Shown here piece after piece: positions 28,213-37,417 of a DNA stretch of 64,000 nucleotides. Every line of letters starts with the position of its first letter. The first letter of the stretch is position 1. Made by a program: the position numbers and the translations under genes. Source of the stretch: Gallibacterium trehalosifermentans (GTDB lineage Bacteria > Pseudomonadota > Gammaproteobacteria > Enterobacterales > Pasteurellaceae); the NCBI RefSeq assembly GCF_042433055.1, contig NZ_JBHLWB010000001.1:1-64000 (forward strand). Reading direction: 5' to 3'. Below the pieces are notes generated by a model. The model had not been told where the DNA came from and ran no database searches. It saw nothing but the letters and a program-made list of their open reading frames with translations.

Positions 28213-28227
28213 ACAAAGGTGGTTGTA

Positions 28228-28815
28228 TTAAGCGTTGATTTTTGCCATTTCAAATTCAATTAACATCATTAGAATGTGAATGACTTTGATATGAATTTCT
28301 TGAATGCGGTCAGCATAACCAAAATGTGGAACACGAATTTCAACATCGGCTAACCCTGCCATTTTACCGCCATCTTTTCCTGTGAGGGCAATAACTTTCA
28401 TACCTTTTGCTTTGGCAGCATCAATCGCATTTAAGACATTTTTAGAGTTACCTGAAGTAGATAAGCCAAATAAAACATCACCTTTTTGACCTACTGCTTC
28501 GACATAACGCGAAAAAACATAATCATAACCGAAGTCATTGCTGACACAACTTAGGTGGCTAACGTCAGAAATGGCGATTGCTGGATAGCCAGGGCGATTT
28601 TCCCGATAACGCCCTGTTAACTCTTCTGCAAAGTGCATCGCATCACAATGTGAACCACCATTACCACAACTGAGGACTTTTCCACCTTGCTTAAAGCTAT
28701 TTGCTATTAATAAAGCCGCTTCTTGAATAAGTTGGATATTTTTATCATCAGATAAAAACTTATCTAAAACATCAGCAGCTTGGGTTAATTCCGCTTTAAT
28801 TTGTGCCAAATACAT
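28228..28815 (-). CDS. gmhA: Phosphoheptose isomerase
   Basis: GmhA converts sedoheptulose-7-phosphate to D-glycero-D-manno-heptose-7-phosphate, the first step to the heptoses of the LPS core. From the start at 28815 (MYLAQIKAEL, after GGAG) it has 195 residues. The SIS fold is visible with CGNGGSHCDAMHFAEELTGRYR, LFGLSTSGNSKNVL and the C-terminal QEIHIKVIHIL containing the metal-binding His. It lies 30 bp after gpt and next to a phosphoethanolamine transferase, so the area is rich in lipooligosaccharide functions. Confidence 0.96.
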   Translation of the reverse strand: MYLAQIKAELTQAADVLDKFLSDDKNIQLIQEAALLIANSFKQGGKVLSCGNGGSHCDAMHFAEELTGRYRENRPGYPAIAISDVSHLSCVSNDFGYDYVFSRYVEAVGQKGDVLFGLSTSGNSKNVLNAIDAAKAKGMKVIALTGKDGGKMAGLADVEIRVPHFGYADRIQEIHIKVIHILMMLIEFEMAKINA

Positions 28816-28845
28816 AAGCAACTCCAAATATTTTTGAGCTTAAAA

Positions 28846-29304
28846 TTATTTACGAGAGAGAGGTGGAACAAAGGTAATACCCATATCCCAAGGTTGTTCA
28901 ATCCAAGTATTTTGTGGAATATCAACAATATAATCATCGACTAATGGTGCACCAGTTGGCTTAGCAAACACGGTTACAAATTTTGCTTTTGGATACATTT
29001 CACGGATAGCTCGTGCAGTATTACCCGTGTCAACTAAATCATCAACGACAATAAAGCCCTCACCATCACCCTCTGCACGGTGCAACACTTTTAATGCCCC
29101 TTGTTGATCGTGGTCGTAACTTGCGATACATACAGTTTCCACTAAGCGAATACCTAGCTCACGAGCAATAACTGCCGCTGGGAATAAACCACCACGACTT
29201 ACTGCAATAATACCTTTCCATTGTGATGCAGGAAGCAAACGTTCAGAAAGTTTGCGTGCGTGCATATGAAACATATCCCAAGTAACAACATATTTTTCGC
29301 TCAT
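28846..29304 (-). CDS. gpt: Xanthine(-guanine) phosphoribosyltransferase
   Basis: Gpt salvages guanine, xanthine and hypoxanthine with PRPP at the inner face of the membrane. The 152 residues equal the E. coli length. The PRPP loop is FIVVDDLVDTGNTARAI, and IIAVSRGGLFPAAVIARELG and WIEQPWDMGITFVPP are conserved. The gene is divergent from pepD, an order shared with E. coli, and gmhA follows. Confidence 0.97.
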   Translation of the reverse strand: MSEKYVVTWDMFHMHARKLSERLLPASQWKGIIAVSRGGLFPAAVIARELGIRLVETVCIASYDHDQQGALKVLHRAEGDGEGFIVVDDLVDTGNTARAIREMYPKAKFVTVFAKPTGAPLVDDYIVDIPQNTWIEQPWDMGITFVPPLSRK

Positions 29305-29441
29305 AATAACTATACCTTATGTTTTTGATTTGAAGTGATAAATAAAATTGCGTAAGGATAACCTGAAATTGTTTTTCATGCTATCATTTAACGCAATTTC
29401 TTTTGATTTTGTAAGAAAGTTTTAATGTAAAAGGAAAATTT

Positions 29442-30899
29442 ATGCCGTCAATTACTGAATTATCGCCAAAACTCCTCTGGCAATGGTTTGCCACTATCTG
29501 TTCGATTCCTCACCCATCTCATCATGAGCAAGCTCTCGCCGATTTTATTATTCATTGGGCAAAACAAAAACAGCTTTGGGTGGAACAAGATCAGACTGGT
29601 AATATTTTAATTCGTAAACCCGCAACCGCAGGAATGGAAAACCGTCAACCCGTGGCATTGCAAGCGCATTTAGATATGGTGCCACAAACGAATAAAAATA
29701 CACCGCATAATTTTTTAACGGATCCAATTTTGCCTTATATTGATGGTGATTGGGTCAAAGCCAAAGGGACAACACTAGGCGCAGATAATGGTATTGGCAT
29801 GGCATCTTGTTTAGCCGTATTGGATAGTGATGATATTGCCCACCCTGCATTGGAGGTGTTGTTGACCGCAAGTGAAGAAACGGGAATGGTTGGCGCATTA
29901 GGATTACAGGCAAATTGGCTACAGAGTCAAATTATGATTAATACCGATACCGAAGAAGAAGGCGAAATTTATATTGGCTGTGCAGGTGGTGAAGATGTCG
30001 ATATTCGTTATCCAATTACTTGGCACGCCATTACAGCCAATGAAGAGGCGTGGCATATTGCATTAACAGGGCTAAGGGGCGGACATTCTGGTGCAGAAAT
30101 TCATCTCAATCGTGGTAATGCGATTAAATTATTAGCTCAGTTATTAGAACAAACTGCTACCCAAGTCAGATTTCGGGTAGCCGATATTGCAGGTGGATCA
30201 GTGCGAAATGCGATTCCACGTGAGGCATTTGCGACGGTGATTATTGATCGTGCAGAGAGTGAACAATTTAAAACGGTATTAGCGAAGTTAACTGATGAGT
30301 TAAAAGTTGCTTTATCACAAGCAGAAGTGAATTTAACGTTAGAACTCACATCAGTAACGGCAAATCAAGGTGTTTCATTTGAACAAACAGTAACCTTATT
30401 GGATTTAATTAATGGCTTACCAAATGGTGTAATACGTTATAGTGATACGTTGCCAGAGGTAGTGGAGAGTTCAATTAGTTTAGGCGTATTAGAAACACGG
30501 CAACAGGAGATTAAATTAACCTTATTAGCGCGCTCCTTAAATGAACATGGACAAGATGCGGTGGTGAGTTTAGTCCGTTCGGTGTGTCGCTTGGCGAGAG
30601 CAGACGTAAAATTCTCAGGACGCTACCCAGGTTGGGAGCCACAAGCTGAATCGGCTATCGTGAAACAAACGAAAGCACTTTATGATCAAATCCTTGGTAA
30701 AGAAAGCGTAATTAAAGTGATTCACGCAGGATTGGAGTGTGGCTTGATTAATAAGGTTTATCCGCATATGCAAATGGTTTCTATCGGACCAACTATTCTT
30801 GGTGCACATTCTCCTGATGAGCGTTGTCATATTCCAGCGGTAGCCATTTATTGGCAATTATTAACGCAATTATTAGCGAATATACCAGAGAAAAAATAA
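29442..30899 (+). CDS. pepD: Aminoacyl-histidine dipeptidase (PepD)
   Basis: PepD is a cytosolic zinc dipeptidase with broad specificity that cleaves dipeptides such as Xaa-His. The 485-residue M20 peptidase shows the zinc-site motifs LQAHLDMVPQ, GTTLGADNGIG, LTASEETGMVGA, INTDTEEEGEI and HAGLECGLI, and the dimerisation domain motif GLRGGHSGAEIHLNRGNA. The start at 29442 follows AAGGAAAA. It ends 9 bp before ubiE. Confidence 0.96.
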   Translation: MPSITELSPKLLWQWFATICSIPHPSHHEQALADFIIHWAKQKQLWVEQDQTGNILIRKPATAGMENRQPVALQAHLDMVPQTNKNTPHNFLTDPILPYIDGDWVKAKGTTLGADNGIGMASCLAVLDSDDIAHPALEVLLTASEETGMVGALGLQANWLQSQIMINTDTEEEGEIYIGCAGGEDVDIRYPITWHAITANEEAWHIALTGLRGGHSGAEIHLNRGNAIKLLAQLLEQTATQVRFRVADIAGGSVRNAIPREAFATVIIDRAESEQFKTVLAKLTDELKVALSQAEVNLTLELTSVTANQGVSFEQTVTLLDLINGLPNGVIRYSDTLPEVVESSISLGVLETRQQEIKLTLLARSLNEHGQDAVVSLVRSVCRLARADVKFSGRYPGWEPQAESAIVKQTKALYDQILGKESVIKVIHAGLECGLINKVYPHMQMVSIGPTILGAHSPDERCHIPAVAIYWQLLTQLLANIPEKK

Positions 30900-30908
30900 G
30901 GATAAGGA

Positions 30909-31685
30909 ATGGAACAACAACAGCAAAAACATACTGAAATGGGGGAGGAGGTTACCCATTTTGGATTTAAAACAGTCGCCAAAGCAGAAAAACAACAATT
31001 AGTTGCCAATGTTTTCCATTCAGTGGCGGCGAAATATGATCTGATGAATGATTTGTTATCTTTTGGGATTCACCGTGTTTGGAAACGATTTACCATTGAT
31101 TGTAGTGGGGTACGCAAAGGACAAAAAGTGCTTGATTTAGCAGGTGGAACAGGTGATTTTACTGCAAAATTTTCGCGGATTGTTGGTGAAACAGGGCAAG
31201 TTATTTTAGCGGATATTAATGACTCCATGTTGCAAGTGGGCAGAGAAAAATTGCGTAACTTAGGCGTGGTTGGCAATGTTGAGTATGTACAAGCTAATGC
31301 AGAAATGTTGCCATTTGCGGATAATACTTTTGATTGTATTGTGATTAGTTTTGGTCTGCGTAATGTAACGGATAAAGATAAAGCGCTGCGTTCTATGTAC
31401 CGTGTATTAAAACCTGGTGGTCGTTTATTAGTCTTAGAATTTTCCAAACCGATTCTTGAGCCACTAAGTAAAGTTTATAACTTTTATTCATTTAATATTT
31501 TGCCGAAAGTAGGTGAAGTCGTGGTGAATGATGCGGATAGTTATCGCTATTTGGCTGAATCAATTCGTATGCACCCAGAACAATCTGTGTTGGAACAGAT
31601 GATGATTGATGCAGGGTTTGAACAAACGCAATATTTTAATTTAACCGCGGGTATTGTTGCCTTACATCGTGGTTATAAGTTTTAA
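30909..31685 (+). CDS. ubiE: Demethylmenaquinone / 2-methoxy-6-polyprenyl-1,4-benzoquinol methylase
   Basis: UbiE is the SAM-dependent C-methyltransferase shared by ubiquinone and menaquinone synthesis. The 258 residues carry FHSVAAKYDLMNDLLSFGIHR, the SAM-binding LDLAGGTGDFTAKF and the C-terminal signature RVLKPGGRLLVLEFSKP. It begins the unit ubiE-ubiJ-ubiB-tatABC, the same order as in E. coli. Confidence 0.97.
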   Translation: MEQQQQKHTEMGEEVTHFGFKTVAKAEKQQLVANVFHSVAAKYDLMNDLLSFGIHRVWKRFTIDCSGVRKGQKVLDLAGGTGDFTAKFSRIVGETGQVILADINDSMLQVGREKLRNLGVVGNVEYVQANAEMLPFADNTFDCIVISFGLRNVTDKDKALRSMYRVLKPGGRLLVLEFSKPILEPLSKVYNFYSFNILPKVGEVVVNDADSYRYLAESIRMHPEQSVLEQMMIDAGFEQTQYFNLTAGIVALHRGYKF

Positions 31686-31693
31686 GGATTTCT

Positions 31694-32326
31694 ATGCCTG
31701 TTTCTTCTCTTAAACAGCAATTAATGTTGTCGCAAATAGCGAATGGTTTGTTGGAGCAAGGGCTTAATTATTTAATTCAACGCAGTGAGGGGATAGCACC
31801 TTATTTGCGTAAATTGAATAATAAAGTATTGTCTTTTTCTTTCCAGCAAGGTGGGCACGGCTTTCTTCTGTTTTCTCAACAACATGTAGATATTTTAACC
31901 GAGTATGAGGGAGAGGCTGATTGTGTGGTCATTGCCGATGCAAATATATTGTGGCAACGTCCACAAAAAAGCCAACTAGCCGAGTTTATTAATCGCCAGC
32001 AAATTGTGTTTCAAGGCGATTTACAGGTGCTGCAAGATACAGTGGCATTGGTGGAACAATTAGAAAAAAATCCAGCAGAACTGTTAGCACCATATTTTGG
32101 CGATGTAGTGGCACACATCTTAAATCGTGGTGTCCAACAATTACAACAGCAATTTAAGCGCCAACGTCAAACCGCCGAACACCATTGGGGAGCACGTTTA
32201 AGCGAAGAGTGGCAAGTAATTGCGCCCTCATTGGCTTTGTTAGATTTTTATGATCAAGTTGAGAGTTTGGCTCAAGATGTACAACGGCTTGAGGACAAGA
32301 TTAATCATTTAACAGGAAAAGTATGA
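31694..32326 (+). CDS. ubiJ: Ubiquinone biosynthesis accessory factor UbiJ
   Basis: UbiJ binds ubiquinone intermediates through a sterol-carrier-like (SCP2) domain and helps organise the soluble Ubi complex. The 210-residue protein has that domain in its first half (YLRKLNNKVLSFSFQQ to VVIADANI, IVFQGDLQVLQD). A helical tail follows with a coiled-coil-like end (YDQVESLAQDVQRLEDKINH). The sequence of this family is weakly conserved; position between ubiE and ubiB settles the call. It overlaps ubiB by four bases. Confidence 0.92.
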   Translation: MPVSSLKQQLMLSQIANGLLEQGLNYLIQRSEGIAPYLRKLNNKVLSFSFQQGGHGFLLFSQQHVDILTEYEGEADCVVIADANILWQRPQKSQLAEFINRQQIVFQGDLQVLQDTVALVEQLEKNPAELLAPYFGDVVAHILNRGVQQLQQQFKRQRQTAEHHWGARLSEEWQVIAPSLALLDFYDQVESLAQDVQRLEDKINHLTGKV

Positions 32327-33963
32327 AGTTAAAACATTATTGTCGTTTTTATCAAATCGCCAAGGTTATGTTGCAATACGGATTAGATGAAGCATTGCCT
32401 AAAATAGCCCTTACCCGACCGCTACGTTGTGCGAGTAAATTACTTTTCTGGATTAAAAATGAACATACTGAAAAGTCATTAGGAATGCGTTTACGTTTGG
32501 CTTTTCAAACGTTAGGTCCAGTTTGGATTAAATTTGGACAAATGCTGTCGACGCGACGAGATCTTTTCCCAGCAGAGATTGCTGACGAATTAGCCTTATT
32601 ACAAGATCAAGTTACGCCCTTTTCTGGTGAGCTGGCACGAGCAGAAATTGAGAAAGCATTTGGGGGGAAGATTGAACAGTGGTTTGAACAATTTGATGAA
32701 AATGCGCTTGCGTCTGCCTCGATCGCACAAGTGCATACAGGGCGTTTTAATGCTGATCAGCCTTTAGCAGGGAAAGAAGTCGTTTTTAAAGTTATACGTC
32801 CCGATATTCAACCTGTGATTGCATTGGATATTGCGTTGATGTACCGCATTGCAAAATGGATACCACGCTTGACACGAGAGGGCTATCGTTTGCGTCCTGT
32901 AGAGGTAGTGCAAGAGTATGAAAAAACGTTGTTGGCTGAGTTAGATCTGCGACAAGAAATGTCAAATGCCATACAGTTACGACAAAACTTCGCGGATAGT
33001 CCTATGCTGTATATTCCTGAAATGTATCCTGATTTTTGTCATAAAAATGTGATTGTAATGGAGCGGATTTATGGAATTCCTATTTCAGATATCGCTGCGT
33101 TAGAAGCCAATGGTACAGATATGAAACTGTTGGCAGAACGCGGCGTACAGGTGTTTTTTACGCAGGTATTTCGCGATAGTTTCTTTCATGCAGATATGCA
33201 CCCAGGTAATATTTTTGTGAGTTATGAGCAGCCAGAATCACCGCAGTATATTGGTATTGATTGTGGGATTGTAGGGACATTAAATAGCGAGGATAAACGT
33301 TATCTGGCAGAGAATTTTTTAGCCTTTTTTAATCGAGATTATCGACGAGTCGCGCAACTGCATATTGATTCAGGGTGGGTACCAGAAGATACCGATTTGG
33401 ACGCGTTTGAGCAGGCGTTTCGGGTGGTTTGTGAACCTATCTTTTCAAAACCATTAGCGGAAATTTCTTTTGGGCATGTGCTATTGAATCTGTTTAATAC
33501 AGCACGTCGCTTCCAAATGCAGGTACAACCGCAATTAGTGCTATTGCAAAAAACATTGTTATATATTGAGGGGCTAGGGCGCCAGTTATATCCGCAACTA
33601 GATTTATGGCAAACAGCAAAGCCATTCTTGCAAAATTGGCTTAATGAGCAAATTAGTGTGAAGAAAATGTATCGTGATTTCCAAGCGCATATTCCGTATT
33701 TACGCGAACATTTTGCTTCATTCCCACAAACGCTACATCATGCCTTATTAGAACAAAAAGAAATTAAGCGTGAATTGCAGATAATTAGGCGTGAGTTTAA
33801 GCGCCAACAACAAAAAAATACCCAACGGGTGTATGGTGTTCTTGTGGCGAGTTTGTTATTCTTTGGCGGATTATTTGGTTATCACTTTTTACCAAGTTGG
33901 TTGAGCATAAGTACCTTAATTCTTGCAAGCGTAATGTTAGTAAGAAGTGTCTTATTGAAATAA
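32323..33963 (+). CDS. ubiB: ABC1/UbiB-family atypical kinase for ubiquinone synthesis
   Basis: UbiB belongs to the ADCK/ABC1 kinase-like family needed for aerobic ubiquinone biosynthesis. Its 546 residues contain the family-specific KFGQMLSTRRDLFP (KxGQ motif), SIAQVHTGRF, FKVIRPDI, ELDLRQE and FFHADMHPGNIFV with the catalytic loop, then IGIDCGIVG. Two hydrophobic helices at the C terminus (VLVASLLFFGGLFGYHFL and the last roughly 20 residues) anchor it in the membrane. Confidence 0.97.
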   Translation: MKLKHYCRFYQIAKVMLQYGLDEALPKIALTRPLRCASKLLFWIKNEHTEKSLGMRLRLAFQTLGPVWIKFGQMLSTRRDLFPAEIADELALLQDQVTPFSGELARAEIEKAFGGKIEQWFEQFDENALASASIAQVHTGRFNADQPLAGKEVVFKVIRPDIQPVIALDIALMYRIAKWIPRLTREGYRLRPVEVVQEYEKTLLAELDLRQEMSNAIQLRQNFADSPMLYIPEMYPDFCHKNVIVMERIYGIPISDIAALEANGTDMKLLAERGVQVFFTQVFRDSFFHADMHPGNIFVSYEQPESPQYIGIDCGIVGTLNSEDKRYLAENFLAFFNRDYRRVAQLHIDSGWVPEDTDLDAFEQAFRVVCEPIFSKPLAEISFGHVLLNLFNTARRFQMQVQPQLVLLQKTLLYIEGLGRQLYPQLDLWQTAKPFLQNWLNEQISVKKMYRDFQAHIPYLREHFASFPQTLHHALLEQKEIKRELQIIRREFKRQQQKNTQRVYGVLVASLLFFGGLFGYHFLPSWLSISTLILASVMLVRSVLLK

Positions 33964-34040
33964 TGTAATAGTGATGGCTATTTTTATGCTACAGCGTCGT
34001 AGTGTAAGCTAATGAAATTTTTATTTATTGAGGTGTTATT

Positions 34041-34265
34041 ATGGGTGGAATTAGTATTTGGCAATTATTAATTATTGTTTTAATTGTGGTTTTACTTTTC
34101 GGAACAAAAAAATTAAAGACCTTAGGTTCAGATCTTGGTGAATCTGTCAAAGGCTTTAAAAAAGCCATGAATGAAGACGAAAAAGATGCTGAATTTAACA
34201 AATCTCTTGAATCACAAACCAATTCTACAAGCGAAGTTAAAAACAAAGAGAAAGAGCAGGCATAG
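34041..34265 (+). CDS. tatA: Twin-arginine translocase subunit TatA
   Basis: TatA forms the size-variable channel of the Tat pathway, which exports folded proteins. The 74 residues start MGGISIWQLLIIVLIVVLLF, one membrane helix. The FGTKKLKTLGSDLGESVKGF hinge and amphipathic helix and a charged tail follow. Two bases separate it from tatB. Confidence 0.97.
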   Translation: MGGISIWQLLIIVLIVVLLFGTKKLKTLGSDLGESVKGFKKAMNEDEKDAEFNKSLESQTNSTSEVKNKEKEQA

Positions 34266-34267
34266 CT

Positions 34268-34801
34268 GTGTTTGATATAGGTTTTTCGGAACTTGTTCTG
34301 ATTTTTACTATTGGTTTAGTTGTATTAGGGCCACAGCGTTTACCTGTGGCTATTCGTACTGTAGTGAGTTGGATTCGTACATTACGCAATCTTGCAAATA
34401 ATGTGCAAACAGAACTCGCGCAAGAATTAAAATTACAAGAGCTGCAAGAAAATATTAAAAAAGCTGAGCATCTCAATTTATCAACACTTTCACCAGAGTT
34501 GAGCAAAACAGTTGAAGAGTTAAAAGCTTCGGCAGCGAAAATGCAGCAACAGCTCGAGCAGCAAGCTCAAGTCGCACATCAAGCAGCTGATCAATTCACA
34601 TCATCTGTTAATACGTCTTCTGCAGAAGTATCTGCTGCGGTAGCAAATACAGATATTTTACCTGATGAACAGGCGGAATTAGCAGAAATTGATGAAGAAA
34701 AATTAATTCTAGAACAGCATGATGATGATCTTGCTACTTATGATCCAATGACTATTGCTGAGCCAGCGAATATTACCAATAAAGAGAAAAAAGAGTCATA
34801 A
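34268..34801 (+). CDS. tatB: Twin-arginine translocase subunit TatB
   Basis: TatB forms the substrate receptor with TatC. The gene uses a GTG start, and the protein begins MFDIGFSELVLIFTIGLVVL, with the conserved Glu in the first helix and GPQRLP at the hinge. The amphipathic helix and a long acidic, Ala/Gln-rich C-terminal region bring it to 177 residues. Confidence 0.97.
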   Translation: MFDIGFSELVLIFTIGLVVLGPQRLPVAIRTVVSWIRTLRNLANNVQTELAQELKLQELQENIKKAEHLNLSTLSPELSKTVEELKASAAKMQQQLEQQAQVAHQAADQFTSSVNTSSAEVSAAVANTDILPDEQAELAEIDEEKLILEQHDDDLATYDPMTIAEPANITNKEKKES

Positions 34802-34826
34802 TTGTCGTTATCAATGAGGGAAGTCT

Positions 34827-35558
34827 ATGCCGAATGTTGATGAATCCCAACCCTTAATTACCCATTTAGTCGAATTACGCAATCGCATTTTAAAAAGTTT
34901 TGTATGTGTGTTGATTGTGTTTGTCGCATTAGTTTATTTTGCAAATGATATTTATCATATTGTTTCAGAACCTTTAATTAAGGAGTTACCGCATAACTCG
35001 ACCATGATTGCAACCAATATTGTTGCACCATTTTTTACGCCAATAAAATTAACCGCAATAACGGCAATTTTTTTATCTGTTCCTTATATTTTGTATCAAG
35101 TCTGGGCATTCATCGCGCCAGCGTTATATAAGCATGAAAAACGTCTAATTTATCCGCTATTGGTTTCCAGTACATTATTGTTTTATGTAGGGGTGGCATT
35201 TGCCTATTATGTGGTTTTTCCACTTGTGTTCTCATTTTTAACCAAAACTGCCCCTGAAAGTGTGGCGATTGCAACAGATATTAGTAGTTATTTGGATTTT
35301 GTATTAACGTTATTTTTAGCGTTTGGTATCTGTTTTGAAGTACCTGTTGCCATTATTTTATTATGTTGGAGTGGGGTGGTGAGTGTTTCTGGTTTAAAAG
35401 AGAAACGTCCCTATATTTTAGTTGGGGCATTTGTTATTGGAATGTTGTTAACCCCACCAGATATTTTTTCTCAAACATTGCTTGCTGTACCAATGTATCT
35501 TTTATTTGAAGTCGGCGTGTTATTTGCTCGCTTCTATCAAGCAAAAGAAGAAGAGTAA
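34827..35558 (+). CDS. tatC: Twin-arginine translocase subunit TatC
   Basis: TatC recognises the twin-arginine signal peptide. The 243 residues show six membrane helices and the conserved N-terminal HLVELRNRILKS, where the Glu is key to signal binding. LYKHEKRLIYPL, FGICFEVPVAIILL and LLTPPDIFSQTLLAVPMYLLFE are also diagnostic. No tatD follows; hemB is next. Confidence 0.97.
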   Translation: MPNVDESQPLITHLVELRNRILKSFVCVLIVFVALVYFANDIYHIVSEPLIKELPHNSTMIATNIVAPFFTPIKLTAITAIFLSVPYILYQVWAFIAPALYKHEKRLIYPLLVSSTLLFYVGVAFAYYVVFPLVFSFLTKTAPESVAIATDISSYLDFVLTLFLAFGICFEVPVAIILLCWSGVVSVSGLKEKRPYILVGAFVIGMLLTPPDIFSQTLLAVPMYLLFEVGVLFARFYQAKEEE

Positions 35559-35586
35559 ATTCATTATTTTGCAATCATTTTAGGAG

Positions 35587-35611
35587 GAAACCGCCATATT
35601 TTGGCGGTTTC
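35587..35611 (+). terminator. Hairpin after tatC
   Basis: GAAACCGCCA pairs with TGGCGGTTTC around a short loop, 28 bp after tatC. There is little T tract after it (CTACC), so it may be a weak terminator or an mRNA-stabilising stem. Confidence 0.6.
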
Positions 35612-35655
35612 TACCTTATAAGAAAATAACGAAAGTAAAAATAAGGAAGATAATT

Positions 35656-36669
35656 ATGACTCAACAAATTTTTTCAGAATTTCCTGTACGCAGAATGCGT
35701 AGAATGCGCAAACAAGACTTTAGTCGCCGTTTAATGGCAGAAAATAAATTGAGTGTAGATGATTTAATTTATCCTGTATTTGTAATTGAGGGCGAAAATC
35801 AACGTGAAGCGGTGCCATCTATGCCGGGTGTAGAACGCTTAACCATTGATCAGTTACTAATTGAGGCGGGAGAATTAGTGAAATATGGCGTACCAATGAT
35901 TGCTTTATTCCCAGTAGTACCACAAGAGAAAAAATCATTAATGGCAGAGGAAGCTTATAATCCACAAGGTTTAGCGCAACGAGCAGTACGCGCATTAAAA
36001 CAGGCTTATCCAGAATTAGGCGTAATGACAGATGTCGCATTAGATCCTTTTACGACTCATGGGCAAGATGGCATTATTGATGAAACAGGTTATGTCTTAA
36101 ACGACGTTACAACGGAAGTATTGGTAAAACAAGCACTTTCCCATGCGCAAGCAGGCGCGGACGTGGTCGCACCAAGCGACATGATGGACGGGCGTATTGG
36201 TGCTATTCGTCGTGAACTGGAAGCAAAAGGGTTTATTAATACCTTAATTATGGCGTATTCAGCAAAATATGCGTCTAGTTTTTATGGTCCTTTCCGTGAT
36301 GCAGTTGGTTCTTCTGCAAATCTTAAAGGAGGAAATAAATTTACTTATCAGCTTGATCCTGCAAATAGCGATGAAGGGTTACAAGAAGTAGGCTTAGATC
36401 TGCAAGAGGGGGCAGATATGGTGATGGTAAAACCAGGTATGCCATATTTAGATGTGGTGTGGCGAGTGAAACAACATTTCGGTGTACCAACGTTTGCGTA
36501 TCAAGTATCGGGTGAATATGCGATGCAGATGGCTGCAATTCAAAATGGTTGGTTGAAAGAAAAAGAATGTATTATTGAGGGGTTACTCTGCTTTAAACGT
36601 GCTGGTGCAGATGGTATTTTGACTTATTTTGCTAAGCAAGTGGCGCAGTGGTTAGCTGAAGAACAGTAA
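35656..36669 (+). CDS. hemB: Delta-aminolevulinic acid dehydratase (porphobilinogen synthase)
   Basis: HemB condenses two 5-aminolevulinate molecules to porphobilinogen in haem synthesis. The 337-residue protein carries both Schiff-base lysines, in AYSAKYASSFYGPFRDA and VMVKPGMPYLDV. At the metal site it reads TDVALDPFTTHGQDG, the Asp-rich version found in Pseudomonas-type enzymes that use Mg2+/K+, instead of the Cys-rich zinc site of E. coli HemB. GGAAGAT precedes the start. Confidence 0.97.
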   Translation: MTQQIFSEFPVRRMRRMRKQDFSRRLMAENKLSVDDLIYPVFVIEGENQREAVPSMPGVERLTIDQLLIEAGELVKYGVPMIALFPVVPQEKKSLMAEEAYNPQGLAQRAVRALKQAYPELGVMTDVALDPFTTHGQDGIIDETGYVLNDVTTEVLVKQALSHAQAGADVVAPSDMMDGRIGAIRRELEAKGFINTLIMAYSAKYASSFYGPFRDAVGSSANLKGGNKFTYQLDPANSDEGLQEVGLDLQEGADMVMVKPGMPYLDVVWRVKQHFGVPTFAYQVSGEYAMQMAAIQNGWLKEKECIIEGLLCFKRAGADGILTYFAKQVAQWLAEEQ

Positions 36670-36673
36670 AATC

Positions 36674-37222
36674 ATGACAATCGAGTTAAGCATTCAAGCG
36701 TTACAAGCAGCGCTACAGCAACAATTTCCACAACAGCAACTGACGTCTGGCTGGGGCAACCAACAAGCAGAAATCCTGTTTATTGGTGATGCGCCAGGCA
36801 AAGATGAGCGAGAAAAAGGACCTTTTGCGGGAACAAGTGGCAAATTCTTTGATCAAATGCTGAACTCGATTGGCTTAGTGAGGGAAAATATTTATTTAAC
36901 CAATGTAGTTAAATTTCGTCCTGAACAGCGAGAGCCTAATAAATATGAAATTGCGGCATTCTGTGAGTTGTTGCAGGCAGAAATCGCCTTGGTAAAACCT
37001 AAAATTATCGTTCCTTTTGGAAGAATTGCGTTATCGGTGTTTTTACCCGATCTCAAAATTAGCGAAATACACGGGCAAGTATTTTCTTTAACCAGAGGAG
37101 ATAATTCATTTTTATTATTGCCAATGTACCACCCAGCGGCAGCGATGCATAATGGAAAAATCCGCCCAATGCTGCAACAAGATTTTCTCACCTTGGGCGA
37201 GGTATGGAATGAGTTAGATTAA
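36674..37222 (+). CDS. Uracil-DNA glycosylase-like protein without the usual iron-sulfur cysteines
   Basis: The 182 residues belong to the uracil-DNA glycosylase superfamily nearest to family 4. Motif 1 is IGDAPGKDEREKGPFAGTSG at about 37-56, followed by YLTNVVKFRPEQREPN. Later come IIVPFGRIAL and motif 2 HPAAAMHNGK near 153-162. Family 4 enzymes bind a 4Fe-4S cluster through four Cys. Here the N-terminal pair is absent and the third position is Phe81 (KFRP for KCRP), leaving only Cys97. It probably folds without a cluster; whether it excises uracil is uncertain. It starts 4 bp after hemB. Confidence 0.75.
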   Translation: MTIELSIQALQAALQQQFPQQQLTSGWGNQQAEILFIGDAPGKDEREKGPFAGTSGKFFDQMLNSIGLVRENIYLTNVVKFRPEQREPNKYEIAAFCELLQAEIALVKPKIIVPFGRIALSVFLPDLKISEIHGQVFSLTRGDNSFLLLPMYHPAAAMHNGKIRPMLQQDFLTLGEVWNELD

Positions 37223-37417
37223 GGATTGTCTTCACTATGTCATTGCGAGTTACATATTACTCACTTTATTTCTGAATGCCTGTTTTTCTCAATCGCACCC
37301 TATCCTATCAAGACTTTGGTATACAATAACAATCATATCAATAAGAGAAATATATTAATTTCTTAATGTATAATAACGGACGTTACTATTTTATTGGTTA
37401 TTTTTAAGGAGTCCTAA

